Part shown: piece after piece, positions 54,799 to 63,818 of the stretch
How positions within the stretch are numbered: the first letter of the stretch is position 1
Layout of the letters: each line of letters opens with the position of its first letter
Assembly (NCBI RefSeq): GCF_033546935.1
Contig: NZ_CP137854.1
Coordinates: 3,224,001 to 3,288,000, forward strand
Length of the DNA stretch: 64,000 bases
Direction: 5' to 3'
From: Xylophilus sp. GOD-11R
Lineage (GTDB): Bacteria > Pseudomonadota > Gammaproteobacteria > Burkholderiales > Burkholderiaceae_C
Notes under the pieces: generated by a model
What the model saw: the letters and a program-made list of their open reading frames with translations, nothing else
Database searches by the model: none
Told to the model about the DNA's origin: nothing
Program-made: the position numbers and the translations under genes

Positions 54799-56271
54799 AT
54801 GAGCAAGACATCCCCGAGCACGGCCGGCGACCGCATCGTTCCGGTGATCCTGTCCGGCGGCTCCGGCACGCGGCTGTGGCCGCTGTCGCGCACCGGCTAT
54901 CCCAAGCAATTCCTGGGCATCACGCAGGAGCAGACGCTGTTCCAGCTGACGCTCGCGCGGCTGGAGGCCTTCACCGGCCTGGACGCACCGCTGATCGTGG
55001 GCAACGAGAACCACCGCTTCATCCTCGGCGAGCAGCTGCAGTCGCTCGGCGTGCGGCCGCAGGCGATCCTGCTGGAGCCTGCTGCGCGCAACACGGCGCC
55101 GGCCATCGCCGCGGCCGCCTTCGCCGCCATGGCCCATGGCGCCGACCCGCTGCTGCTGGTGCTGGCCGCCGACCACGTGGTGGAAGACGTCGACGCCTTT
55201 TGCCAGGCGGTGCAGGCCGGGGTGCCCGCCGCCCGGGCCGGCTCGCTGGTCACCTTCGGCATCGTGCCCTCCGCGCCCGAAACCGGCTACGGCTACATCG
55301 AGGTCGACGCCTTCGCGGCCGATGGCGGCGCCTGCGACGTGGCCGGCTTCGTCGAGAAGCCCGACCTCGCCACCGCCCAGGCCTACCTGGCCGGCGGGCG
55401 CCACCTGTGGAACAGCGGCATGTTCCTGTTCCGCGCCTCGGTGGTGCTGGCCGAACTGGAGCGCTTCAGCCCGACGGTGACCGCCGCCGCGCGGGAGGCG
55501 GTGGGAAAGGCCCGCGCGGACCTCGATTTCCTGCGGCTGGACAAGGCCGCCTTCTCGGCGTCGCCTGACGACTCCATCGACTACGCGGTCATGGAGAAGT
55601 CCGACAAGGTGAAGGTGGTGCCGATGTCGGCCGGCTGGAGCGACGTCGGCGCCTGGCGCGCCGTGTGGGAAGTCGCGGCCAAGGACGCCAACGGCAACGC
55701 GGTGCGCGGCGACGTCCTGCTGCACGGCAGCAGCGACTGCTACGTGCGCTCCGACCACCGGCTGGTGGCCGCCATCGGCCTGCAGGACGTGATGATCGTG
55801 GAGACCTCCGACGCGATCCTGGTCGCGGCCAAGCATGCGGTGCAGGACGTGAAGAAGGTGGTAGACCGGCTCAAGGCGCAGAAGCGCCCGGAGGCCAACC
55901 TCCACCGCGAGGTGTTCCGGCCCTGGGGTTCGTACGACTCGATCGACCAGGCCGAGCGCTACCAGGTCAAGCGCATCACCGTGAAGCCCGGGCAGAAGCT
56001 GTCGGTGCAGATGCACCACCACCGCGCCGAGCACTGGATCGTGGTCTCGGGAACTGCCCTGGTGGCGGTGGGCGACAAGGAAGTGATGCTCACCGAGAAC
56101 CAGTCGACCTATATCCCGGTCGGCGTGATCCATTCGCTGGAGAACCCCGGCAAGATTCCGCTGGAGCTGATCGAGGTGCAGTCCGGTGCCTACCTGGGTG
56201 AAGACGACATCGTGCGGTTCGCCGACATCTACGGCCGTGCGCCGGTCACCGCCTCGGCCACGCCCGCCTGA
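54799..56271 (+). CDS. manC: Mannose-1-phosphate guanylyltransferase/mannose-6-phosphate isomerase
   Basis: 490 residues, the standard bifunctional ManC/AlgA architecture. Nucleotidyltransferase domain with VILSGGSGTRLWPLSR and the EKP sugar site (FVEKPD); C-terminal type II PMI cupin with RPWGSYDSI and QMHHHRAEHWIVVSGTA. It makes GDP-mannose for gmd. Phosphomannomutase (ManB) is absent from the window and must be elsewhere. Last gene of the 29-kb operon. Confidence 0.94.
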   Translation: MSKTSPSTAGDRIVPVILSGGSGTRLWPLSRTGYPKQFLGITQEQTLFQLTLARLEAFTGLDAPLIVGNENHRFILGEQLQSLGVRPQAILLEPAARNTAPAIAAAAFAAMAHGADPLLLVLAADHVVEDVDAFCQAVQAGVPAARAGSLVTFGIVPSAPETGYGYIEVDAFAADGGACDVAGFVEKPDLATAQAYLAGGRHLWNSGMFLFRASVVLAELERFSPTVTAAAREAVGKARADLDFLRLDKAAFSASPDDSIDYAVMEKSDKVKVVPMSAGWSDVGAWRAVWEVAAKDANGNAVRGDVLLHGSSDCYVRSDHRLVAAIGLQDVMIVETSDAILVAAKHAVQDVKKVVDRLKAQKRPEANLHREVFRPWGSYDSIDQAERYQVKRITVKPGQKLSVQMHHHRAEHWIVVSGTALVAVGDKEVMLTENQSTYIPVGVIHSLENPGKIPLELIEVQSGAYLGEDDIVRFADIYGRAPVTASATPA

Positions 56272-56290
56272 AGCACGCACGCCCGGGCAA

Positions 56291-56305
56291 GCCCCTCACA
56301 GGGGC
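56291..56305. terminator. GC-rich hairpin between convergent manC and histidine kinase genes
   Basis: GCCCC-TCACA-GGGGC, overlapping the histidine kinase stop codon. A short stem without a T-run; a possible weak bidirectional terminator in the 24-bp gap. Confidence 0.25.
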
Positions 56306-57600
56306 ATGCTCAGGCGGATGGTGGTGCCCTTGCCGATGACGCTGCGCATCTCCAGATCGGCGCCGAGGCGTTCGGCCCGGTGGTGCAGCCCCTGCACGCC
56401 ACGCCCGCCGATGCGCTCGACGGGCGAGCCGTCGGCGCTCACCTGGGGCGCGTGTTCGGCCACCGGGAATCCGCGCCCGTTGTCGGTGATCTCCAGCACC
56501 ATGTATTCGCCGCCGGCGGTGTAGTCGAGCGTCACCCGCACCCGGCTCGCGCCGGAATGCCGCAGCACGTTCGACAGCGACTCCTGCACGATCAGCAGCA
56601 GCTCGCGGGTGGCCGTGGGGCAGAGCCGGTGTGCCGTGTCGCGCTCGTCCAGGCGCCATTCCATCGCGATGCCCTGGCGGTCTAGCGCCGGCTGCACGCG
56701 GTAGCGCACCATGGCCAGCGAGGCGATCAGCGACTGCTCGGTGGCGAAGAGTCGGTCCACCGCGATGCGCAGCTCGAGCAGGCAGCTCTCCAGCGCCGAC
56801 ACCAGTTCATGCTGTTGAGGGGTGTCGCGCGGCTGGCGCGCCATCACGCTCAGCAGGTGCGAACCCAGGCCGTCGTGCAGGTCCTGGGCGATGCGCTGGC
56901 GCTGCTGCTGCAAGGCACGGTCGACCAGGCTGGCGAGCCGTGCCGGCAGCTCGGCCCTGCCGCCGGTTCTGCCCAGGCGCATGTGGCGCAGGGCCAGCAG
57001 CGCCACCGCCACCACGAACAACATGTCGAGCGTGGCCTGGCCGTAGGAGGCGGCGGCACCGTGGATCTCGATGCTGCGCACCGTCAGCATCATGCCGACC
57101 GCGACGATGCCGCTCCAGGCCAGCCGGCGCCGGGCGATCTGGTAGCGGGCCTCGAAGAAATGCCAGGCGACCGCGTGGGTGAAAAACGAGATCGCCAGCG
57201 CACCGACCAGCCCGGCCTGCCAGCTCCAGCCGCTCATCGCCATCTTGTAGCCGGAGTTCCAGCCGGCCAGCCCGATCAGCGCGGCCACGCCGGCGGCACA
57301 GCCCATGCCCAGGATGCGCGGTGCACCGAAGGCCGCGCCCATCTGGCAGAACAGCAGCAGTCCGCACATGCGCACCGTCAGCCGGAAGGATTCGATTTCG
57401 GAGTCGATGTTTGAGGCATCGATCAGGCCGTTGAGCGAGCCGTACGACAGCGCTCCGTCGAGCAGCCAGGAACCGGTCAGCACCGCGTAGGCCACCGTCA
57501 GCTGCGAACCACGCCGGCTGTGCGTGCGCCATTGCAGCAGCAGGCCGGACACGGCGACGAGCCATGCCACCTCGATTCCACCGAACGCGGGCGGCTCCAT
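56296..57600 (-). CDS. NarL-type sensor histidine kinase with multi-helix membrane sensor
   Basis: 434 residues. Residues 1-205 contain about seven hydrophobic helices (an unassigned membrane sensor domain), followed by HisKA_3 (QRIAQDLHDGLG, phospho-acceptor H242) and a HATPase_c domain (QESLSNVLRHSG, DNGRGFPV, GGRGVQGLHHRAERLGA). The gene is 40 bp after the response regulator on the same strand, forming a two-component pair. Proximity to the EPS operon suggests it may control EPS; no direct evidence. Confidence 0.9.
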   Translation of the reverse strand: MEPPAFGGIEVAWLVAVSGLLLQWRTHSRRGSQLTVAYAVLTGSWLLDGALSYGSLNGLIDASNIDSEIESFRLTVRMCGLLLFCQMGAAFGAPRILGMGCAAGVAALIGLAGWNSGYKMAMSGWSWQAGLVGALAISFFTHAVAWHFFEARYQIARRRLAWSGIVAVGMMLTVRSIEIHGAAASYGQATLDMLFVVAVALLALRHMRLGRTGGRAELPARLASLVDRALQQQRQRIAQDLHDGLGSHLLSVMARQPRDTPQQHELVSALESCLLELRIAVDRLFATEQSLIASLAMVRYRVQPALDRQGIAMEWRLDERDTAHRLCPTATRELLLIVQESLSNVLRHSGASRVRVTLDYTAGGEYMVLEITDNGRGFPVAEHAPQVSADGSPVERIGGRGVQGLHHRAERLGADLEMRSVIGKGTTIRLSMPL

Positions 57601-57640
57601 TTCGTCTGTGTTCTTCGGTCGGGTCGGTCGATGCCCTGAC

Positions 57641-58435
57641 CTAGATCAGGCCATGCTGGTTGGCGTAGTTGATGGCCTGGGTGCGCGAATGCACCTGCAG
57701 CTTGCGGTAGATGTTCTTCACGTGGCAGTTGACCGTCTGCACGCTGATGTGCAGCCGCTCGCCCACCTCGGCGCTGGTGAAGCCCGACGAGATGTGGCGC
57801 AGCACGTCCTTCTCGCGGGTCGACAGCACGCTGTGTTCGTGCGTGCTGTCGCTGGTGTGGGAGCGGGCGTGCGAGAAATCGAGCTGCCCCAGCAGACGAC
57901 GCGCCAGCTGCGGCGTGATCGGCGCGCCGCCGTTGACCACTTCCAGCACCGCACGCGAGAAGTTGCCGAACCATGAGTTCTTGATGAGAAAGCCGGTCGC
58001 GCCCATGCTGAAGGCCTGCAGCACCCGCCGGTCGTCGTCGATGCCCGACACCACCACCACCTCGATGCCCGGGCGGATGGCCAGGGCCTGGGTGATCAGC
58101 TCGAAGCCCGAGCCATCGCCCAGGTTCAGGTCGACCAGCAGCACGTCGAAGGCCACCTGCGGGATGATCTTGCGGGCCTCGCGAAAATTGGCCGCCTGGC
58201 CGACCACCTGGATGCGCAGATCGGTCAGCAGGTCCTGCACGATGACGTTGCGGATGTGCGGGTCGTCGTCGACCACCAGCACGTTGATCGGGCGCTCCCG
58301 CTGGCCACGGAAAAGCTCGGGCCAGGTCGGCATGTCCGAAGCACGGGTCGACGGGGAAATGATGTCCGCCAGGGAGTCGTCGTAGAACGACGCGGGGGCG
58401 GACGAATCGGTCTTGTTTTCGTGAACCGGAAACAT
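57641..58435 (-). CDS. NarL/LuxR-family response regulator
   Basis: 264 residues. An unusual N-terminal extension (about 50 residues) precedes the receiver domain, with acidic D56/D57 and phospho-acceptor D102 (LLVDLNLGDGSG) and a conserved Lys in GFLIKNSWF. The C-terminal HTH is LuxR/NarL type (VLSTREKDVLRHISSGFTSA, then VQTVNCHVKNIYRKL). It is probably phosphorylated by the downstream kinase. A start at the Met near residue 35 would remove part of the extension. Confidence 0.9.
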   Translation of the reverse strand: MFPVHENKTDSSAPASFYDDSLADIISPSTRASDMPTWPELFRGQRERPINVLVVDDDPHIRNVIVQDLLTDLRIQVVGQAANFREARKIIPQVAFDVLLVDLNLGDGSGFELITQALAIRPGIEVVVVSGIDDDRRVLQAFSMGATGFLIKNSWFGNFSRAVLEVVNGGAPITPQLARRLLGQLDFSHARSHTSDSTHEHSVLSTREKDVLRHISSGFTSAEVGERLHISVQTVNCHVKNIYRKLQVHSRTQAINYANQHGLI

Positions 58436-58515
58436 GAATTGACTCCCAGGTGCTTGTTGTTACGAAACGCAAGTTACCCGTCGACCGGAATTTTGGAACG
58501 ACAAGAAAAGAAAAA

Positions 58516-58546
58516 ATACTATTTGTTACTTATGTTTCGATCACAA
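58516..58546 (-). promoter_or_regulatory. Candidate promoter of the two-component operon
   Basis: Read on the minus strand: TTGTGA (58546-58541), 19-nt spacer, TAGTAT (58521-58516), in a locally AT-rich stretch about 80 bp before the regulator ATG. The spacer is longer than ideal, so weak evidence. Confidence 0.3.
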
Positions 58547-58674
58547 AGAAATCTATTGCCGATGAGCCGTCGATAGGACGCAATCCAGCGGAAAAGTGAG
58601 TGCTTCGCACACGTTTTCATGCCCTGCCTACCGCTCGGGCGCTAACCACGGCCACTCGCGGGGACAATGCCACC

Positions 58675-59241
58675 ATGACAACCCTTCACCGTCGCGCCCT
58701 GCTCTGGCGCCTGGGCTTACCCATTTCCGTGATGCTCCCGGCCACTGCCGCCCGAGCCGGTTACAACCTCTGGACCGGCGAATACACCGTCACCCGGGCG
58801 GAGGCGCAGGCCCGCATCGACACCCGCTTTCCGCTGGCCCTGCGCTATGCCCAATTGTTCGAAGTGCGCGTGAGCCGGCCGCGCCTCGTGCTGGACTCGG
58901 CAGCCGGCCGGGCGGCCATCTCGGTCGACCTCGACGTGCGCAACGTGTTCACGACCCGCCCCCTGCCGGGCATGCTCACGATCAGCAGCAAGCTGCGCTA
59001 CGACGCCGCCACGCGTGCGATCCGGCTGACCGACCCATCCGCCGACCGCATCGAATTCAAGGGCCTGTCCGCGGCGGACGCACAGCAGCTGCAGGCCATC
59101 GGCCAACTGGTGGCGCAGGAGGCGCTGCGCGACTATGCGATCCACACCTTCACCGAGCAGGACCTCACCATGGGCAGCCGGGTGTTCGTTCCCGGCGAGA
59201 TCACCGTCGTGGAAGACGGCATCAAGGTGAAGGTCGACTGA
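58675..59241 (+). CDS. DUF1439-like exported protein
   Basis: 188 residues. The N-terminus HRRALLWRLGLPISVML...ARA looks like a Tat/Sec export signal. The mature part (YTVTRAEAQARIDTRFPLAL; VVEDGIKVKV) matches the DUF1439 (YceB-type) family of small envelope proteins thought to bind lipids. No role is established. Transcribed alone, divergent from the response regulator. Confidence 0.75.
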   Translation: MTTLHRRALLWRLGLPISVMLPATAARAGYNLWTGEYTVTRAEAQARIDTRFPLALRYAQLFEVRVSRPRLVLDSAAGRAAISVDLDVRNVFTTRPLPGMLTISSKLRYDAATRAIRLTDPSADRIEFKGLSAADAQQLQAIGQLVAQEALRDYAIHTFTEQDLTMGSRVFVPGEITVVEDGIKVKVD

Positions 59242-59268
59242 GGCGACGGCCGCGCCGCCCCGCCGCGC

Positions 59269-60246
59269 TCAACTCGCGACGATGCCCGCGTTGCGCACCA
59301 CTTCGCCGAGCCGGCGCGTCTCGCCGTCGATGAAGGCGGCGAACTCCTTGCCGCCCATAGGCCGCGGAATGCAGCCGCTGTCGGCGATGCGGGCCGACAC
59401 CGCCGGCTCGCGGATCGCCGCCAGCGCCTGGCGCTCGAGCAGCGCCTTGCGCGCCTCGGGCACGTGGGCCGGCAGCAGCAGGCCGAACCAGCCGACCGAC
59501 ACCAGGTCCACGCCCGCCTCGCGCAGGGTCGGCACGCTGGAGAAGGCGCCCACCCGCACGTCGCTGGTCACGGCCAGCGCCTTCACCTTGCCGCCGCGCA
59601 CCAGGCCGGCGGCCGCCGAGATGGTCTGGAACATCACGTCGACCCGGCCGGCCATCAGGTCGGCGTTGGCGGTGCCGGTTTCCTTGTACGGCACATGCAC
59701 CATGTCGAGTTTGGCCGCCGTATTGAACTGCGCGCCGGCCAGGTGCAGCGACGTACCGTTGCCGATGGAGGCGAAGTTCACCTGGCCCGGCCGCTTGCGG
59801 GCGTAGGCGACGAACTCCTCGACCGTGTTGGCCGGCGAATCGATGGGCACGATCATCAGGTTGGGCACGGTGGCGATCAGCGCGACCGGTTCGAAGTCGC
59901 GGTCCGGATCGAAGGGCAGCGTGCGAAACAGGAAACGGTTCACCGCGAAGGGCACGCCGGTCAGCAGCAGGGTGTAGCCCTCGCGGTCGCCTTGCGCGGC
60001 CGCCTGGGTGCCGATGTTGCCGCCGGCGCCGGCCCGGTTGTCGATCAGCACCTGCTGGCCGAGCGATGCCTGCAGCCGCTCACCGACCGTGCGGCCCAGA
60101 AAGTCGGCCGCGCCGGCCGGCGGAAACGGCACCACCATGCGCAGCGAACGGGACGGATAGGCGGCTTCCTGGGCCTGCAGCCAGGCGGGCGATACGAGGG
60201 CGGCGGCGCCGGCGGCGAGGGCTTGTCGGCGGGTCGTGATGGGCAT
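59269..60246 (-). CDS. Tripartite tricarboxylate transporter substrate-binding protein (Bug family)
   Basis: 325 residues. Twin-arginine-like signal (TTRRQALAAGAAALVSPAWL), then YPSRSLRMVVPFPPAGAADFL and the RAGAGGNIGT loop of Bug receptors. AAGGA precedes the ATG at 60246; an in-frame ATG at 60288 would give an unlikely leader. It binds an unknown carboxylate in the periplasm; no TctAB genes adjoin. Divergent from the GntP permease gene across 192 bp. Confidence 0.92.
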   Translation of the reverse strand: MPITTRRQALAAGAAALVSPAWLQAQEAAYPSRSLRMVVPFPPAGAADFLGRTVGERLQASLGQQVLIDNRAGAGGNIGTQAAAQGDREGYTLLLTGVPFAVNRFLFRTLPFDPDRDFEPVALIATVPNLMIVPIDSPANTVEEFVAYARKRPGQVNFASIGNGTSLHLAGAQFNTAAKLDMVHVPYKETGTANADLMAGRVDVMFQTISAAAGLVRGGKVKALAVTSDVRVGAFSSVPTLREAGVDLVSVGWFGLLLPAHVPEARKALLERQALAAIREPAVSARIADSGCIPRPMGGKEFAAFIDGETRRLGEVVRNAGIVAS

Positions 60247-60264
60247 CGGGCAATCCTTGCAGGT

Positions 60265-60283
60265 GGGTGACGGGTCACCCGTC
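60265..60283. promoter_or_regulatory. Two overlapping palindromes in the Bug/gntP divergent region
   Basis: GGGTGAC-GG-GTCACCC (60265-60280) and GACGGGT-C-ACCCGTC (60269-60283), each with exact 7-bp arms, sit 19-37 bp upstream of the receptor ATG. Candidate operator or mRNA hairpin masking the ribosome site. Confidence 0.4.
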
Positions 60284-60438
60284 TCCAAGCAAGAGCCAGG
60301 CCATTCGCGTCAGGCTCCGGTCAGGTGGCATGCCCGGGCGGCGCCGACCCGCATCGGCGAGTTCCCCTACCATGGCGCCCGGCCGACCGGCCCGGCGCCG
60401 GGCGGCCGCCCTCTCCCGCAACACTCCCACTACACAAC

Positions 60439-61830
60439 ATGAATTCAGGGGATATCCAGCTGTTGGTCATCGCGCTTCTCAGCGTGCTGGGCCTGGTCGC
60501 GCTCATCGTGTCGCGGCCCAAACTCCATCCATTGCTGGCGCTGCTGCTGGTATCGGCCGCCGTCGGGCTGGTCACCGGCATGCCGCTGGACCAGCTGGTC
60601 AAGGCCATCTCCGGCGGCGCCGGCAAGACGCTGGGCGCCGTTGGCCTGGTGGTGGCGCTGGGCGCGATGCTCGGCAAGATCCTGGCCGACGCCGGCGTCA
60701 CCGACAGCGTGGCCGACGCCATCGTCAGCCGCGCGTCGCGCAAGGCGCTGCCCTGGGCGATGACGGGCGTCGCCTTTGTCATCGGCATTCCCATGTTCTT
60801 CGAGGTCGGGCTGGTGGTGCTGCTGCCGCTGATCTTCGGCGTGGCCCGCAAGCTCGAGGCTGAGGAGCCAGGCAAGGGCTCGGCCTATGTCTACGTGGGT
60901 GTGCCGGTGATCGCCGCGCTGGCCGCCATGCACGGCATGGTGCCGCCGCACCCCGGGCCGCTCACCGCCATCGCCACGCTCAAGACCAGCGTCGGCGCGA
61001 CCATGATCTACGGCTTTATCGCGGCGATTCCGGCGATCGCGCTGGCCGGACCGATCTACGGCAACTTCATGGCGCCGCGCATGAAGGTACGCCCCGACGA
61101 CGCCCTCGTCGCCCAATACGCGCCGGGCGCCGACGATGCGGCCGACAAGCCGCGCAGAACCCCGCCCGGCATCGGCCTGGGCCTGCTCACCGCCCTGCTG
61201 CCGGCGCTGCTGATGCTGCTGCACGCGCTCGCCGAAGTGCTGCTCGCCAAGGAATCGCCGCTGCTGCACGTCGCCGGCTTCGTGGGCAATCCCATCGTCG
61301 CGATGCTGCTCGGCGTGGTGTTCGCGGTGCTGGTGCTGCGCCCGGGTGCACCCGAGGAAGTGCGCAAGGCGCTGAGCCAGAGCGTCAAGCCGGTCGCCAA
61401 CGTGCTGCTGATCATCGCCGGCGGCGGTGCCTTCCAGCAGGTGCTGACCGACGCGCACGTGGGCGACGCCATCGTGCACATGAGCCACCAGCTGGCGCTG
61501 TCGCCGCTGGTGCTGGGCTGGCTCATTTCGATGCTGCTGTCGGTGTCCACCGGCTCGGCCACCGTCGGCATCGTGGGCGCGGCCGGCCTGCTGGCACCGC
61601 TGGCCGCTTCGGGCGCGGGCATCAACCAGCCGCTGCTGGCGCTGTCCATCGGCTGCGGATCGCTGTTCTTCAACTACGCCAACCACGCCGGCTTCTGGCT
61701 GGTGAAGGAAAGCTTCGGCATGAGCATGGGCGAGGCCACCAAGACGATCTCGGTGGTGCAGTCCATCGTCGCGGTGGTGGGCCTGGTGATGGTGCTGTTG
61801 CTGAACCTGCTGCCGCCGCTGGTCGGCTGA
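60439..61830 (+). CDS. GntP-family gluconate/hydroxy-acid permease
   Basis: 463 residues, about 12-14 membrane helices. GAMLGKILADAGVTDSVADAI and PHPGPLTAI are characteristic of GntP/GntT permeases, which import gluconate or related sugar acids with protons. No gluconate kinase or regulator is adjacent. It may be regulated together with the divergent Bug receptor by the palindromes in the shared region. Confidence 0.9.
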   Translation: MNSGDIQLLVIALLSVLGLVALIVSRPKLHPLLALLLVSAAVGLVTGMPLDQLVKAISGGAGKTLGAVGLVVALGAMLGKILADAGVTDSVADAIVSRASRKALPWAMTGVAFVIGIPMFFEVGLVVLLPLIFGVARKLEAEEPGKGSAYVYVGVPVIAALAAMHGMVPPHPGPLTAIATLKTSVGATMIYGFIAAIPAIALAGPIYGNFMAPRMKVRPDDALVAQYAPGADDAADKPRRTPPGIGLGLLTALLPALLMLLHALAEVLLAKESPLLHVAGFVGNPIVAMLLGVVFAVLVLRPGAPEEVRKALSQSVKPVANVLLIIAGGGAFQQVLTDAHVGDAIVHMSHQLALSPLVLGWLISMLLSVSTGSATVGIVGAAGLLAPLAASGAGINQPLLALSIGCGSLFFNYANHAGFWLVKESFGMSMGEATKTISVVQSIVAVVGLVMVLLLNLLPPLVG

Positions 61831-61919
61831 TGCCGTCGCGCGGGCTTGTCGATCGGGGCCGGAACCCGGTTTAATCGCGGGCCGGCCAGGCGCCCGGTGC
61901 TTCAGTAGAGGAGCTTGCG

Positions 61920-62705
61920 ATGAGCGAATCCGAGGGACCGACACCGCCCGAGTCGTCAGAGGAAAATGCCCGCCGGGCCGCTGCGGAGCGCGAGTGGGAG
62001 GCCAAGCGGGAACGAAAGCGTGAGCAGGAACTCCAGGAGCGTCAGCGGCGGCTCGACCAGCAAAGGCACCTGGATGCACTCGAACAGCATCGACGACATT
62101 CCGAGCGTCGACTCCGCGCCCTCACGCCTTTCGGCTGGATGGGCGTCGTGGTGATCGCGCTGCTGGCGGTCCCACCCTACTTCGGCGAATGGAAGGGCTG
62201 GCGCACCGGCCCGCCGACACCTCAACCGCCCCCGCCGCCAACGCCGCAGCCGGACGTCCAGGCCAACGCGCCGCCACCACCACCACCACCGTTCCTGGTG
62301 GTCGACGTGCCCCGCGCAGGGGACCCATCCGGCCAACGCGCCGAACGGGGCGGCCTGCCTTCCATACCGCCCGAGGTCATCACTTCCCTGATCGGCAAGC
62401 TGTTCGACGGCGGAACGGCAGCCGTCACCACCACCGGCGACCTGACCAGGAAGTTCGCCGACGCCGGCATCCGCATCACCGAGGACGCGGCCAGGCAGAT
62501 CCTGGCCGCGCTGCTGCGCCCGGGTAGCCAAGGGCAGAAGTCACCGCCTGGCGCTGCGCCGGCTTCGGCCATCAACTCGATGCAGTTCAACCTGAGCTGC
62601 GCGCCTGAGCGCCCGACGGTCATCGTCAAGCCGCCGCCGCCGATTCCGAAACCCAAGCCCAAGCCGGTTTGCATCGCCCCCGCGCCGGAGCCCGCCAAGC
62701 CCTGA
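61920..62705 (+). CDS. Hypothetical single-pass membrane protein with charged coiled coil and proline-rich region
   Basis: 261 residues, no family recognised. Residues 15-68 are a highly charged Glu/Arg coiled coil (cytoplasmic); one membrane helix follows (about 71-86), then a proline-rich linker (about 98-124), a small folded region (about 145-200) and a C-terminal Pro/Lys tail. GAGGAG lies just upstream of the ATG. It stands alone between gntP and the ParD-like gene. The layout vaguely resembles TonB-like envelope-spanning proteins, but no TonB domain is visible. Confidence 0.6.
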   Translation: MSESEGPTPPESSEENARRAAAEREWEAKRERKREQELQERQRRLDQQRHLDALEQHRRHSERRLRALTPFGWMGVVVIALLAVPPYFGEWKGWRTGPPTPQPPPPPTPQPDVQANAPPPPPPPFLVVDVPRAGDPSGQRAERGGLPSIPPEVITSLIGKLFDGGTAAVTTTGDLTRKFADAGIRITEDAARQILAALLRPGSQGQKSPPGAAPASAINSMQFNLSCAPERPTVIVKPPPPIPKPKPKPVCIAPAPEPAKP

Positions 62706-62767
62706 GCCGTCAAGACCCCACGGCACGCGACGGCATCCGCCAACGCGGCGCCGGCATGGCCTTTCGA

Positions 62768-62795
62768 CTATATGATTCGCATACGTTTCATATAG
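62768..62795. promoter_or_regulatory. Perfect 8-bp inverted repeat before the parD-like/map operon (autoregulatory operator)
   Basis: CTATATGA (62768-62775), 12-nt spacer, TCATATAG (62788-62795), 12-39 bp upstream of the ATG at 62807. A TATGAT -10-like element (62771-62776) overlaps the left arm, so a protein bound there would block transcription, as antitoxins of the ribbon-helix-helix type do. Confidence 0.6.
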
Positions 62796-62806
62796 GATTT
62801 TTCACC

Positions 62807-63061
62807 ATGGGCATCGTCAAGATCTCCGACCTGATGCACGAGAACCTGCGGGTCGCCGGCAGCGCGCTCAGCCGCTCCATCAACGCGCAGGCCGAGCACT
62901 GGATGCGCATCGGCATGCTGGCCGAGCTGCACCCCGACCTGGACCACCGCGAGATCGCGCGCCTGCTGGTCAAGGCCGAACAGGCGGGCGGACTGGACCT
63001 CGCCGCCGCGATGACCGCATCGCCCGCGCCAGTCGCCCGCACCCCGGCGGGCAAGCACTGA
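62807..63061 (+). CDS. ParD-like antitoxin-family protein
   Basis: 84 residues. MGIVKISDLMHENLRVAGSA followed by SRSINAQAEHWMRIGMLAEL matches the ParD_like family (ribbon-helix-helix DNA-binding). AGGA lies about 10 nt before the ATG. No ParE-like toxin follows; instead the methionine aminopeptidase gene starts 1 bp after the stop, a combination I recall from other proteobacteria. It probably represses its own operon through the palindrome upstream. Confidence 0.78.
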   Translation: MGIVKISDLMHENLRVAGSALSRSINAQAEHWMRIGMLAELHPDLDHREIARLLVKAEQAGGLDLAAAMTASPAPVARTPAGKH

Positions 63062-63062
63062 C

Positions 63063-63818
63063 ATGGCCCACCGCGTCCCGATCCGATCAACCGACGACCT
63101 GGCCATGGCCCGCCGCGCCGCCGCACTAGCGGCCGAGGTGCTGGACATCGTCACGCCGCACGTGGTGCCGGGCGTCAGTACCGAGGCGCTCGACCGCATC
63201 TGCCACGACCACATCGTGAACGTGCAGCGCGTGCTGCCGGCCAACCTCGGCTACCACGGCTATCCCAAAACCATCCTCACCTCGGTCAACCAGGTGGTCT
63301 GCCACGGCATTCCGTCGCCCGACAAGATCTTGAAGAAGGGCGACATCGTCAACATCGACGTCGCGGTGCAACACGAAGGCTGGTTCGGCGACACCAGCCG
63401 CATGTACTGCGTCGGCACGCCGAGCCCGCTGGCGCGGCGCCTGGTCGACACCACCTACGAAGCCTTGCTCGCCGGCATCCGCGCGGTGCGCCCGGGCGCC
63501 ACGCTCGGCGACGTGGGCCACGCGATCCAGACCGTGGCGCAGCGCGAGCATTTCAGCGTGGTGCGCGAATACTGCGGCCACGGCATCGGCCGCATCTACC
63601 ACGACGAACCGCAGGTGCTGCACTTCGGCCGCCCCGGCGAAGGCCTGGTGCTGGAGGCCGGCATGGTGTTCACCATCGAGCCCATGCTCAACGCCGGCCG
63701 GCGCGAAACCCGCGAGCTCGCCGACGGCTGGACCGTCGTCACCAAGGACCGCTCGCTGTCGGCGCAATGGGAGCACATGGTGGCGGTGACGCCGGAAGGC
63801 TCCGAAGTACTCACGTGA
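63063..63818 (+). CDS. map: Type I methionine aminopeptidase
   Basis: 251 residues with the complete metal-ligand set: VNIDVAVQHEGWFGDTSR (two Asp), GHGIGRIYHDEP (His), FTIEPML (Glu) and QWEHMVAVT (Glu). It removes initiator Met from nascent proteins. Because it is coupled to a ParD-like gene rather than to rpsB/tsf, it is probably a second, accessory copy. ATG at 63063. Confidence 0.92.
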   Translation: MAHRVPIRSTDDLAMARRAAALAAEVLDIVTPHVVPGVSTEALDRICHDHIVNVQRVLPANLGYHGYPKTILTSVNQVVCHGIPSPDKILKKGDIVNIDVAVQHEGWFGDTSRMYCVGTPSPLARRLVDTTYEALLAGIRAVRPGATLGDVGHAIQTVAQREHFSVVREYCGHGIGRIYHDEPQVLHFGRPGEGLVLEAGMVFTIEPMLNAGRRETRELADGWTVVTKDRSLSAQWEHMVAVTPEGSEVLT

